Shown here: piece after piece, positions 1 through 9,900 of the stretch | How the letters are laid out: each line of letters opens with the position of its first letter | Position numbering within the stretch: position 1 is the stretch's first letter | Assembly: GCA_029262235.1 (NCBI GenBank) | Contig: JAJCZU010000003.1 | Location: forward strand, 558,001 to 622,000 | Source of the DNA: Candidatus Eiseniibacteriota bacterium | Lineage (GTDB): Bacteria; Orphanbacterota; Orphanbacteria; Orphanbacterales; Orphanbacteraceae | Length of the DNA stretch: 64,000 bases | Reading direction: 5' to 3' | Program-made: the position numbers and the translations under genes | Notes under the pieces: generated by a model | Seen by the model: only the letters and a program-made list of their open reading frames with translations | Database searches by the model: none | Told to the model about the DNA's origin: nothing

Positions 1-1338
1 GTTCTCGCGATTTTCGCCCTGGAGTTCCTGCTGCGCGTCGCGACCTACAGCCCCCCTTCACTCAAAGTATTCCGGCGCCCCCGGATCAAGCGCTTCCGCT
101 CGCATGTGCTCGCGCGGCTGGCTTTCGTCATGCGACCGATCATCCTCATCGATCTCGTGGCCGTGCTCGCGTTCTTCCCGGAGCTGCGCGGGCTCCGTGC
201 GCTGCGGCTTCTTCGCCTGCTTCGCACCACCCGGGTCTTCAAGTATCGCAATCCGTTCGCGATCGTTCTGCACTCGCTGGAGGAGAACGGCCTCCTGTTT
301 ACCTTCGCATTTACCATTCTCGGATCCGCGACGCTGCTCGGAGGGCTCAGCATTTATCTCGTGGAGGTCAAGGCGAACCCCGCGGTCAACGGGATCGTCG
401 ACGGACTCTGGTGGGCGCTCGTCACGATCACCACGGTCGGGTATGGAGATATCACGCCGGTCACGACTCTCGGTCGCGTCATTGGCGGTGGAATGATGAT
501 CGCTGGAATGTTTACGCTGGCGCTGTTCGCCGGTATCGTCGGTTCCAGCCTCGTGACCGGGATGCTGAGCATCCGGGAGGAGCAGTTTCGCATGAGCGAT
601 TACATGAATCACGTTGTGGTATGTGGTTTTGACGAGAGCACCCGGCTGCTCCTGGAGGCCTTGAGGAGGGAACTCGATGTCGAGGAGACGAAAGTCGTAA
701 TTATCGACCAGCATGAACGCCCGCGGGAGGTCCCGCCGGACATCGCGTGGGTGCAGGGAGACGCGACGAAAGAGAGCGAACTCGACAAAGTCCGTGTCAC
801 GCACGCGACGGCGGTCATCGTCACGGGATCACGGGACGACACTCCGGGCGTAGCCGATGCGCGCACGATCCTGACGCTCTTCACGATCCGGGCGTACCTG
901 GGTGATCGCGAGAACGAGCTCCGCCTTCGCCACAAGCCTCTTTATCTCGTGGCCGAGATCCTGGACGCGGAAAATGTGGACCACGCGATCAGCGCGGGGG
1001 CCGACGAAGTGATCGAGACGCGTCGGATCGGGTACTCCATGATCGCGCACGCGATCGGGTACCACGGAACGGCGGCTGCCATGAGCCGCGTGATCATGTC
1101 GGGCGCCTACAACGTGTATCTCGGGCACATGCCGAAGCAGCCCGGGAACGACATCTCGTACGGGGATCTCCTGATCAATCTGGAACTCTCGAAGCGGGGC
1201 GGACTCGTGATCGGCATTCGCAAACCGTCGGGCGAGGACTTCATCAATCCTCCCAAGGACTATCGGATCGAGCACGGGACACTGCTGATCTATCTTGCGC
1301 GGAAGCCTCTTCTCGAGCCGCCGAAGGGAAGAGCATGA
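1..1338 (+). CDS. Potassium channel with TrkA-N regulatory domain (5' end missing)
   Basis: The reading frame is open from base 1, so the N-terminus lies outside the window; 445 residues are visible. The first residues resemble transmembrane segment S3 of six-helix channels. They are followed by an arginine-rich S4-like stretch (RALRLLRLLRTTR) and a pore helix with the selectivity filter TTVGYGD at codons 144-150. After the inner helix comes a TrkA-N/RCK-type Rossmann domain (HVVVCGFDESTRLLLEAL, then VVIIDQ and a WVQGDAT segment) and probably a TrkA-C-like tail. It should be an inner-membrane K+ channel gated by a cytoplasmic nucleotide- or ion-binding RCK domain. The S4 positive charges suggest a voltage-sensor ancestry as in Kch/KvAP, although voltage gating cannot be shown from sequence. 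Confidence 0.93.
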   Translation, partial: VLAIFALEFLLRVATYSPPSLKVFRRPRIKRFRSHVLARLAFVMRPIILIDLVAVLAFFPELRGLRALRLLRLLRTTRVFKYRNPFAIVLHSLEENGLLFTFAFTILGSATLLGGLSIYLVEVKANPAVNGIVDGLWWALVTITTVGYGDITPVTTLGRVIGGGMMIAGMFTLALFAGIVGSSLVTGMLSIREEQFRMSDYMNHVVVCGFDESTRLLLEALRRELDVEETKVVIIDQHERPREVPPDIAWVQGDATKESELDKVRVTHATAVIVTGSRDDTPGVADARTILTLFTIRAYLGDRENELRLRHKPLYLVAEILDAENVDHAISAGADEVIETRRIGYSMIAHAIGYHGTAAAMSRVIMSGAYNVYLGHMPKQPGNDISYGDLLINLELSKRGGLVIGIRKPSGEDFINPPKDYRIEHGTLLIYLARKPLLEPPKGRA

Positions 1339-1390
1339 GAGGGCGGAGCGCAATGACCCTGTTCCTGCGCCTGCCGGCGTGTATGAGCGA

Positions 1391-2710
1391 ATGAACATGT
1401 CCAGTACCAGCCGTATTCCAAAGCTGATTGCAGACAGCTTCACGAGTATCGCGGTCGCTCTTTTGCTCTTCTTTCTGACGGAGTCCGTGCTGCGGATTCT
1501 TTACCCTGAAAAAGTTCTGGAGATCGCGACGGCGCGTCTCGAACTGCAGGATCTTGCCTACGAGCACAATCCCCGCTACGTGGTTGCCCTGAAGCCCGGC
1601 GTCACGAAGACGTTTGCGCAGTCCGGCGACGAGGGCGTCAGAAGAGTGCAATGGAAGACCAACAAGGATGGCTTCCGTGGCGCGGAATTGATGTCCCGGC
1701 CGGGAGCGAGGGTCATGGTATACGGCGACTCGAATATCCAGGCGAGATTTTCGCCTGCGGACCGTTCCTATCCGGGAAGGCTCGCGCGATATTTGAACCG
1801 CGGTCAGGGAACGGAGATCGAAGTCGTGAATGCCGGCGTGGTCGGCTTCGGTCCCGACCAGAGCCTGCTCAAGTTCCTGACCGAGGTCGACCGCTGTCAG
1901 CCGGACATCGTCATCTTCCATATGTTTGCCGACAATGATTTCGGCGACGCCATTCGAAACAGGCTCTTCGAGGTCGGCCCGAACGGGGAACTCGCCGAAA
2001 CCGGCTTGCAGCCTGCCGTTGACCCCCTGCTCCGCGGCCCCGAGTCTCGCCTGTTGATTGCCAGAGCCGCGACCAAAGCCTGGGATCGATTGCGGGGTGG
2101 AACGATCGAGACGGAGAAGGCGGTTGACGACCTTTCGTTTCAAAACACATCGGTGATTGAAGCGGCGAAGAACATCGAGGCGCGACTCGCCCTGAGCGCA
2201 CGCGAGTTCGAGGTTTACAGAAGCGGGTACGCGAAACGGCATTCCCATTTTGCCGACCACTACGACATCGACCTTTCTCTTCATCCGACAAGTGAATCCG
2301 CCCGGGCCAAAGTTGCGCTGATGGCTGCGATCCTGAAGGAGGCCGCTGCGGCGGCAGCGGGCAAGGGGGTTGCGTTCGTCGTTTTGATTCAGCCTTCTTC
2401 CCGCGACATGACCACGCACCTGCGTCCGAATTACGAAGACTTTCGCGAATACGGGCAGTACCGGCAGGATTTCCTGACAGGAACGATCGACGAGATCTGC
2501 GATCGCCTTCGAATCCACCGGATCAATCTCTTCCCCGTGTTCGCGGAAAACGATCCCGAGGCGCTTTTTTTCGGCACGAATAACGATCATTGGAACGACA
2601 AGGGGCAGGACCTCGCCGCCCGCGTGACGGCGCAGTATCTGCGAGAGCACTTCGACGAACTGCTGGCGGGCACGGCGTCAGAATCGATATCTGATAAGGT
2701 CACGCCATGA
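1391..2710 (+). CDS. Membrane-anchored SGNH/GDSL-family hydrolase
   Basis: 439 residues. I chose the ATG at 1391 (alternative 1397) because the hydrophobic N-terminal anchor (about residues 15-32) follows directly and the upstream reading frame is basic, non-conserved sequence overlapping the channel gene. The SGNH block I motif G112-D113-S114 follows a beta strand (VMVYGDSN), and a C-terminal D399-H400 pair in the motif NNDHWN fits the block V catalytic Asp/His. These hydrolases often act as O-acetylesterases on cell-surface glycans, but the substrate here is unknown. The stop overlaps the start of the next gene by 4 bp (ATGA), so the two are translationally coupled and probably act together in the envelope. 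Confidence 0.82.
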   Translation: MNMSSTSRIPKLIADSFTSIAVALLLFFLTESVLRILYPEKVLEIATARLELQDLAYEHNPRYVVALKPGVTKTFAQSGDEGVRRVQWKTNKDGFRGAELMSRPGARVMVYGDSNIQARFSPADRSYPGRLARYLNRGQGTEIEVVNAGVVGFGPDQSLLKFLTEVDRCQPDIVIFHMFADNDFGDAIRNRLFEVGPNGELAETGLQPAVDPLLRGPESRLLIARAATKAWDRLRGGTIETEKAVDDLSFQNTSVIEAAKNIEARLALSAREFEVYRSGYAKRHSHFADHYDIDLSLHPTSESARAKVALMAAILKEAAAAAAGKGVAFVVLIQPSSRDMTTHLRPNYEDFREYGQYRQDFLTGTIDEICDRLRIHRINLFPVFAENDPEALFFGTNNDHWNDKGQDLAARVTAQYLREHFDELLAGTASESISDKVTP

Positions 2711-4149
2711 ACGCTCTGCCGAAACTGCTCTGGTTCGCGTCAGTTCTCGTGGTTCTTCCGTTCGTGCTGCTCTCGCTTTACACGCACCCGCAGGCGGACG
2801 ACTTCTGGTACGCGAACGAGACTCTCGACAGGGGCTACCGGGAGTGTCTCGCCTGGCACTGGCAGGAATGGGGAGGGCGGTATTCGTCAGTCGCCGTGAT
2901 CGCGGCCATCCCGGAACTGCAGTCCGCGATCGGCAGCGACATGATCTCCGGGTACCGCTATGTCGGTATCAGCGCCCTGGCCTTTTCGTTTCTCGCCATC
3001 TTCGCCAGCGTCAGAGTCCTGGCCGGGCGTGCTTCGTCGCGAACGGTTCTGCTGGCGGGTTCCTCTCTGCTGTTCGCTCTTTTCGTTACCCGCGTCCCCT
3101 CTCCGTCGGAAGAGTTCTACTGGATGAACGGAGTCAGCGCGGTTACGGCCGGTTGCTGGCTGCTGCTTTTCCAGGTAGCCGTCATGCTGTCTTTCTCCCG
3201 TGAATTCGGTTCTGCCGGCGTTCCGACGCGAATCGCGCGCGTCCTTGCCGGCGCGGCACTCGGTCTGATCGTCACGGGCTTCAGCGAACCGGTTGCGTTT
3301 GCCGTGCCTGTCATCGCTCTTCTCGGAGTCGGCGCGACGTTCGTGCTCCGCCACTCCTCGGCCCTCCTCTGGCGCCTCGTTCTGGCAGCCGGCATCGCGG
3401 GCATGGCGCTCTCTTTCACGGCACCCGGGAATGCCGTGCGGAGCGATCACTACAAGGATGTCCTGCATACGAGGACGGGCTTGTCGCATCTCGACTTCTC
3501 GGTGCCTCGCGCGGTGATCGAATGGGGGACTCATGTCAGCGCCTGGTCGGTCGACCCGGTGCTTCTCAGTTCCACGATCCTGCTTCTGCCGGTTGCCTTC
3601 GCCTCGAACGCACGCAATCCGTTTACGAAGATCAAGCAGCGAAAATCCGCCCTGGTCGTGTTTCTGTGCGCATGGATGGGACTCGTCTTTGCCGCGTTCT
3701 TCATGCCGCTCTTTGCGGGTGGTTATCTGCCGCCACGCCTGGTCAACACCGCCTACCACTTTTTCCTGATGGGCTGGTTTGCGTGCGTCTTTCTCTGTGT
3801 CGGCCTGTTCTTCGGCGCAACGCGGACGCTGCTGCTTCCCGCCCGGGTGAGGGTGCCTGCGCAGGTCGTGCTTCTCGTCGGGCTCTTCGCCTCGGGTAAC
3901 TTCTTCGAAGCCACGAGCGATCTCGTCCGGAAGGCGCCGGACTACAGCCAGGACTACATGGCGCGATACGAGTTGATCGAGCAGGCGCTGGGCGAAGGAA
4001 ACCCGGATCTGGTCGTTCCGCCGCTCAGGCACGCGACCATTCCGAAGACGATTCATTTCCGGGACATCGGACTCGACCCGGAGAACTGGAAGAACGTCGA
4101 ATGTGCGGAATACTTCGGGCTGCGCTCCATTGCAACCTCAAGGTACTGA
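2707..4149 (+). CDS. Polytopic membrane protein, DUF6056-like (GT-C-like)
   Basis: 480 residues with about ten or more hydrophobic segments. The N-terminal loop after the first helix contains HPQADDFWYAN and later WGGRYSS, which I associate with the DUF6056 family of polytopic proteins resembling GT-C glycosyltransferases: an acidic pair in the first extracytoplasmic loop, then a W-x-GRY motif. Function is not established for the family. Transfer of a sugar or other group from a lipid carrier outside the inner membrane is a reasonable inference. It overlaps the SGNH hydrolase gene by 4 bp, suggesting a two-gene unit for surface-polysaccharide modification. The family name is given from memory of its motif. 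Confidence 0.7.
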   Translation: MNALPKLLWFASVLVVLPFVLLSLYTHPQADDFWYANETLDRGYRECLAWHWQEWGGRYSSVAVIAAIPELQSAIGSDMISGYRYVGISALAFSFLAIFASVRVLAGRASSRTVLLAGSSLLFALFVTRVPSPSEEFYWMNGVSAVTAGCWLLLFQVAVMLSFSREFGSAGVPTRIARVLAGAALGLIVTGFSEPVAFAVPVIALLGVGATFVLRHSSALLWRLVLAAGIAGMALSFTAPGNAVRSDHYKDVLHTRTGLSHLDFSVPRAVIEWGTHVSAWSVDPVLLSSTILLLPVAFASNARNPFTKIKQRKSALVVFLCAWMGLVFAAFFMPLFAGGYLPPRLVNTAYHFFLMGWFACVFLCVGLFFGATRTLLLPARVRVPAQVVLLVGLFASGNFFEATSDLVRKAPDYSQDYMARYELIEQALGEGNPDLVVPPLRHATIPKTIHFRDIGLDPENWKNVECAEYFGLRSIATSRY

Positions 4150-4202
4150 CGCGGGTTTCCTGCTTGCCTTCGCCCCCTCCGGCGTGTATGACGAAGGTCA
4201 TC

Positions 4203-4907
4203 ATGTCGCACATCGGAACCCTCAATGAGAAACCGCTGCACGCATCGCTCAAGGAGTGGTACGCCCGCCCGGGCGATCGCTTCGAAGTGCGCGTCGACCG
4301 CTTCGTGATCGACATCGTACGGGACGATCTGCTGCTCGAGATCCAGACCGCGAGCCTCTCTTCGATGAAGGTCAAGCTCGCTGAGCTCGTGAAGTCCCAT
4401 CGTGTGCATCTTATCTATCCGATTGCGCAGGTGAAGCACATCGTGAAGGCCGCGCGGGACGGGGCGCCCGCATCGACACGCAGGTCGCCGAAGCGGGGGC
4501 GGGCCGTGGAGCTCTTTCGCGAAATGGTGAGCTTTCCCGAACTGATCGCGCATCCGAACTTCACGCTTGAAGTGTTGTTGACGCGGGAAGAGGAAGTACG
4601 CCGCGCTGCCCGCAATCTCAACTGGCGAAGACGAGGCTGGAGGGTTGAAGAGCGCCGGCTTCTGGAAGTGCTCGAAAGCAGGCATTATCGCGAGCCGTCG
4701 GACTGGAGAGCGTTCGTGCCGAAGGGCCGCGACTGCTTTACGACGGCGGAACTGGCGGGGGGGCTTGCGATTCCCCGCGATCTCGCGCAGAAAACGGCCT
4801 ACTGCCTGCGCAAGGCAGGCGTCATTCGACAGGTGGGCAGGAGGGGGCGGGCGAACCTTTACAGCGCGGATCGGGGCGCCGGCGACGCGCCGGCTGCGCG
4901 CGACTGA
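4203..4907 (+). CDS. Conserved hypothetical: PD-(D/E)XK-like N-terminus plus winged helix
   Basis: 234 residues from the ATG at 4203, which has a GAAGG five bases upstream; an in-frame ATG at 4188 lacks one. The N-terminal third starts MSHIGTLNEK and contains E18, D37 and an E46-I-Q48 motif, followed by lysines at 56 and 58 and a strand HLIYPI. The spacing of an acidic residue, then E-x-Q in a following strand, then lysines on a helix, is reminiscent of the PD-(D/E)XK nuclease core. The last 60 residues (FTTAELAGGLAIPRDLAQKT then a glycine/arginine wing) look like a winged helix-turn-helix. I do not know a characterised member. A DNA-targeting or regulatory role is inference. The gene sits alone between the membrane-protein pair and asparagine synthase. 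Confidence 0.7.
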   Translation: MSHIGTLNEKPLHASLKEWYARPGDRFEVRVDRFVIDIVRDDLLLEIQTASLSSMKVKLAELVKSHRVHLIYPIAQVKHIVKAARDGAPASTRRSPKRGRAVELFREMVSFPELIAHPNFTLEVLLTREEEVRRAARNLNWRRRGWRVEERRLLEVLESRHYREPSDWRAFVPKGRDCFTTAELAGGLAIPRDLAQKTAYCLRKAGVIRQVGRRGRANLYSADRGAGDAPAARD

Positions 4908-4976
4908 CGATGCCCTGGAGAGCCCGTTCGATCGGATCAATGTGTCAAAAGTGTGATCACAGGAGCGGCACTCGCC

Positions 4977-4982
4977 GATAAT
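4977..4982 (+). promoter_or_regulatory. Candidate -10 box for leaderless asnB transcript
   Basis: GATAAT lies six bases before the asparagine synthase ATG at 4989, and no Shine-Dalgarno sequence lies at a normal distance. A transcript starting 6-7 nt after this box would begin at the start codon. The same arrangement recurs at several other genes in the window. No convincing -35 hexamer is visible. Confidence 0.4.
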
Positions 4983-4988
4983 CGGACC

Positions 4989-6956
4989 ATGTGTGGAATC
5001 TGCGGAAAACTGGACCCTCGCGGTGTCACAAAGGCCGCAATCGGGCGCATGGCGGCCAGTCTGGCCCATCGGGGCCCGGACGAGGAGGGCGTGTTCGTGG
5101 ACGGGCCGGTCGGGCTCGGCCATCGGCGCCTCTCCATCATCGATCTTACCGGCGGACAACAGCCCATGCAGAGCGCCGACGGCTCTCTTCGCATCACTTT
5201 CAATGGCGAAATCTACAACTATCGTGAGTTGCGGGCGGAACTCGAAGCGCTCGGACGCCATTTCGTCACACAGTCCGACACCGAGGTCATCCTCGCGCTG
5301 TACGAACAGAGGGGCCGTGCATGCGTCCAGTCCCTTCGCGGCATGTTCGCATTCGCCATCCACGACGCAAAGGCCGGTCGACTTTTCCTTGCGCGCGATC
5401 ACCTCGGACAGAAGCCGCTCTACTACACGTATAATGGAGAACAGTTCGCGTTTGCGTCAGAGATCAAAGCGCTTCTCGCCGACGATCCGTCGCTTCGCGA
5501 GATGGACGAAAAGGCCCTTCATCAGTATCTGACATTGCGCATCATCGCCTCGCCGCGCACCATGTATCGCCGCATCATGAAACTCCCCCCCGGACACGCC
5601 CTCGTTTTCGAAAGGGGATCCGTTACGGTCGAGCGCTACTGGAATCTGTCATACGAACCGAAAGACCATCGTTCCGAGGACGACTTGCTGGAGGAGCTGG
5701 ACGCACACATTCTGGATGCCGTGAAGTATTGCATGGTGAGTGACGTTCCCGTGGGAGCGTTTCTGAGCGGCGGTCTCGACTCGGGGCTCGTCGTCGGCAT
5801 GATGGCGAGGCATTCCGCGGGCGGAAGCTACGAGAGCGCCCGGATACCTCGCGGGTCGGGGGGCGCATTTCCCACGTTCTCCGCCGCTATTCCGTACGCC
5901 GAATACGACGAGAGCCCCGTGGCCGCGCTCGTCAGTCGCCAGTACGGCACAACCGGGACGATCGAGACGCTCGACGCTTCGATCGTCAACATGCTTCCCG
6001 AGATCGTGTGGCATCTGGACGAGCCTGCGGACCCCCTTTCGCTCTGCACCTACTTCATCTCGAGCATCGCGCGCAAACATGTCAAAGTCGTCTTGTCCGG
6101 TGACGGTGGCGACGAACTCTTTGCCGGGTACGACCGATACGGCGGGAACCGCTACATCAATCGCTACGCCATGCTGCCACGCTATCTGCGCGAACATTTC
6201 GCCCGCAGCGTCATCGACCTCATTCCCGATCGATTCAGCCAGAAGAGCCTGAGTCAGAAGCTGCGCTGGGTGAACCGTCTCTCACTCGTCGATCCCGACT
6301 GCCGCTACGCGCGCAGTCTCGGTCATTTCTTCTTCACGGAAGAGTTTCGGAGCGACCTTTACGGCGAACGACTCCAGTGTGCCGTGGCCGGCTATGATCC
6401 CGAGGAAGGGCTCGATCACTATTTCGCGGAAGTGGATGAGCGCGAACCGATCGACCGCATGCTGCACGCCGACACCATGATTCGTCTTCCCGCCCATTCG
6501 CTGATGATTCTGGATCGCATGTCGATGGCGCATGGCCTGGAAGCGCGCTCGCCCTTCCTGGATCACAAGCTCGCAGAGTTCGCCGCGACCCTGCCCGTCC
6601 AGCTCAAAGTGAAGGGACCCCGTCTTCGTTATCTCCAGAAGCGTCTCGGCAGGCGGTACCTGCCGGACGAGGTCTTCGCATCCGGGAAGCGCGGCTTCGG
6701 ATCCGGTCTTACGTATCTTCTCGATGCCGCATACCGTGGACTCTTCGACGTTTTTCTGCGGGACTCTCATCTCGTGAGGGAAGGTTATCTGCAGCTCGCG
6801 GCGGTGAAGAGAATTTTCGACGACCATCTCATGCACAAGGTCGACCACCACAATCGACTCTGGCTCCTCTGCCACGCCGAAGTCTGGTATCGGATGATGA
6901 TCGAAGGGGCCACCGTGGATGGGATTCGCGCGGAGATGCGGGACGCCGCGGTCTGA
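4989..6956 (+). CDS. asnB: Asparagine synthase (glutamine-hydrolysing), AsnB type
   Basis: 655 residues. It makes asparagine from aspartate, ATP and glutamine in the cytoplasm. The start at 4989 is fixed by the family rule that the catalytic glutaminase cysteine is residue 2 (MCGICGKL); an upstream in-frame extension would destroy this N-terminal nucleophile. The N-terminal Ntn-hydrolase domain shows LAHRGPDEEG and FNGEIYNYRELR. The C-terminal synthetase domain has the pyrophosphate-binding motif S260-GGLDS, then LSGDGGDELFAGYDRY and the LEARSPFLDH motif. Length fits class-B bacterial enzymes. Homologues also occur in surface-glycan gene clusters where they amidate sugars, so the specific substrate is not certain. 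Confidence 0.93.
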   Translation: MCGICGKLDPRGVTKAAIGRMAASLAHRGPDEEGVFVDGPVGLGHRRLSIIDLTGGQQPMQSADGSLRITFNGEIYNYRELRAELEALGRHFVTQSDTEVILALYEQRGRACVQSLRGMFAFAIHDAKAGRLFLARDHLGQKPLYYTYNGEQFAFASEIKALLADDPSLREMDEKALHQYLTLRIIASPRTMYRRIMKLPPGHALVFERGSVTVERYWNLSYEPKDHRSEDDLLEELDAHILDAVKYCMVSDVPVGAFLSGGLDSGLVVGMMARHSAGGSYESARIPRGSGGAFPTFSAAIPYAEYDESPVAALVSRQYGTTGTIETLDASIVNMLPEIVWHLDEPADPLSLCTYFISSIARKHVKVVLSGDGGDELFAGYDRYGGNRYINRYAMLPRYLREHFARSVIDLIPDRFSQKSLSQKLRWVNRLSLVDPDCRYARSLGHFFFTEEFRSDLYGERLQCAVAGYDPEEGLDHYFAEVDEREPIDRMLHADTMIRLPAHSLMILDRMSMAHGLEARSPFLDHKLAEFAATLPVQLKVKGPRLRYLQKRLGRRYLPDEVFASGKRGFGSGLTYLLDAAYRGLFDVFLRDSHLVREGYLQLAAVKRIFDDHLMHKVDHHNRLWLLCHAEVWYRMMIEGATVDGIRAEMRDAAV

Positions 6957-6983
6957 GGAACCGGTCAGCGGCATGCGCAGGAA

Positions 6984-9900
6984 TCAATACTCGTTGAACC
7001 AGTTGACTTCCATACCCGACTGATCGCTTTGTCCGTAAAGCGTTCTGATACGGAAGTGGCGCGACAGGATGTAGTCGAGGCTGATAAAGAACACCGAGCT
7101 TTCGATCGCCTGTTCGTATTCGAGCAGAACCTTTCGGCTCACGTACTTGCCGAGAACCAGCGAGCTTCCTTTCGTTTCTCCGCGTGTGCTCCGGATGCGG
7201 ACCATGTCGATGCCGAGCTGGTCCGCCAGTTTCGCTTCCAGCCTGCCGGTGCCGAACGCGGTCGCGATGTCGGTTGCGCGCCGCTGTACGAGATCCACCT
7301 GATTGTTATTGAGCTCTTCGAGTGGTCGCCCGAACAGCAGGAACGACATGATGTCCCCTTCGGGCATCGGCGGCTCCGAGGACAGCACGAGTTCGGGCTC
7401 GATCAGCGTGCCGCCGACGGCGAGCCTGACGAGTGTGCCGTCGAGGTTGATCGCGAGTCGGATATCGAGCGTGGGATTCAGCTCGGCGTCGCCGTAGAAC
7501 ACAATGTTGCCCGACTCCATCCGGAACGTTCTTCCGAGCAGCACAAACGTGCCGCGCGTCGCGCCGAGCTCTCCGGTGACGGCGGGGGCGCCGCCCTTGT
7601 AGCCGAGCGAAAGGTCGCCCGAGAGTTCGACTTCGAGTCCCTGTCCGCGGATCCAGAGGCCGGACGGAATCGAGAGATTGATTTCGACGTCGGGGTTGAC
7701 CGTCGGGATCGTTTGTACGACACCGTTCCGAACCGTCACGGAATCCGTACCGTCCGTATCGCTCCCCGCGTACTCGGGAATCTCCCATAGAACCGCGTTT
7801 CCCTCGGCGGGCAGCAGGTTCTGCGGATCTTCGGGAATGCGGAGCAAGCCACGGTCGATTGTCACGTCGCCTCGGACACGCGGTTCGCGCCGCGTACCCG
7901 CAAGCCGAAGTTCGCCACGTCCTCGAATCTGCGACCGGTCGGCGGCCTTGACGTACATCTGTTTCGTGCGAAGCGTGCCCGACAGAGAAGGATTCCCGAC
8001 GGGGCCCTCCGCGCTGAACTCGACGCGCACGTCCCCTTCCGCAGAGGAACCTGCCGGGAACCAGCGCGCGTAGTCCTCGAGCTTCAACTCCTCGGTGCGC
8101 GCCTCCAGAAAGAGGACACCGGTCGAGTCCCGCGTGATCTCGAACGGATAGATACTGATATGCGTCGGGTCACGGAGCGACGCTTCGGCGACGGTACTCC
8201 CCGCCCGCTGGACGTCGAGTCGCGCTTCGATTCCGCTGTCGTCGATCGAATGCGCGGTTGCAAGTACGCGATGATCGCTCAGGTTCGGGATGGACGGGAA
8301 CGTGACCGAGGCCGATCCGTCGAATGACGGCCGTGCCGCCGTCCCCGCAATCGTGAACGTGCCGCCTGCTTCCGCCCAGGGCGTCGGCTCGTCCGGCTGT
8401 GCGGGAAGAGGCACCGGCAGCGCGTCGAAGCGAACGTCGACAGCAAGCGGTCCGTCGAACGGCGTCAGCGCCGGCGGGAAGACGCTTGTGCGGGCCGGGA
8501 CGTTTGCGTCGAGCGTGAAGAGATCGCCTGCCTGATCGACGGCGTTCATGCGGGCGACGATTCCCGTTTCCGTTCCGTCCAGTTCGAGCAGGACGGCGAC
8601 GTTTTTTCTTGAGCCGAGATCGAGACCCTCCGCCCGTGCCGTGAGTGTGATTCGTGCGGGGCCCCTCGCGGTTGCGTTCAGTTCGATGCGATCCGGCACG
8701 GTGCCTTCGGGCAGGCCGGGGGCCAGGCCTTCGGGTATTGCGAGGGAGACGTGCGCCGTCAGATCCGCGCTGTCGGGAGTCGCGATGCCGTCCACGCGAA
8801 TCGTGCCCATCGTTCCCGACAGGTCGAGGCCCTTGACCGTCAGTCGTTCCGATTCGGGATCGAGCATGATCTCGAAGGCCTGCGTGCTTCCGAGTGCCTG
8901 ACCCGTATGCGCGAAGGTGAGCGAATGGCCGCGCACGATGACGAGGGATTCGTCGCGATCGAAAAGGGCGTCGAACGCGAGCTTCAGATCCGGACCCGCG
9001 GCATCGACCGTGACCCGCCCGGGAAGATACGGTGCGGCGAACGGCCCCCGCCAGTTCACGGATGCACGGTCGAGCAAAACGCCTCCGGTGCGCGATCCCG
9101 GCCCGAGATGCAGGGCCGCGACCAACGAGTCGCCGTCCCGTTCCGCGTGACCCGCAAGCGAGTCGATCGCAAACGCCGGCCCGTGCGCGCGTCCGTTCAG
9201 CGTCATGCGCACGTCTGGTGAGGAGGGGGCGCCCGAAGCGACGAAGTCTCCCGCGATGCGCAGCGAGTCAACGGGCATGGAATCCGGCGCGAAGTCGAGA
9301 ATGCCGGTCGAAACTTCGTACGTTCCGTCCAGGCTGAGTGAGTCAGGCGCGATCCGTCCGGACGCGCGCAGGCGCAAACCCCGGAGTACGACAAGCGCGG
9401 AGTCCACGCCATATACGTTGCCGTCGACGAACCCGTGCGCCGCGAGCGAGTCGATCCACCCGTCCGGCTTGACGGAAAGCGATCCCGCAACGCGCGGTTT
9501 CGTATCGAGGCCGGTGCCGTCGACCGCGATCCGCCCCGCGAGACGTCGCCCGGACTCGACGGGAAGCGCGGGGGAGAGAACGCTCGGCCCCGGCAGTTCG
9601 AAGTCGAGCGCGGCGTCTGCCCGGCCGCCGTTCGCGTCGTTTCTGTATTCCAGCGAACCGTCGACGACGAACGGGCGCTCCCGTGACCAGCGCGCGCGAA
9701 GCGTGTCGCGTGCGGCCGCTTCGATCCGGCGAACGAGCGCCGCAGGAGGCTCGGGCCATCGGCCGGCAACATTGGCGGACGCGCGATCGGACGACGCAGA
9801 ACCGTTCAGCGTCAGCTGCCCGAAGTCCCCCGTCACACGCAGCGAAGAGAACGCGATCGTACCCGCCTCACGGTCGATCCGGATCTGCGCGGGCACCGCC

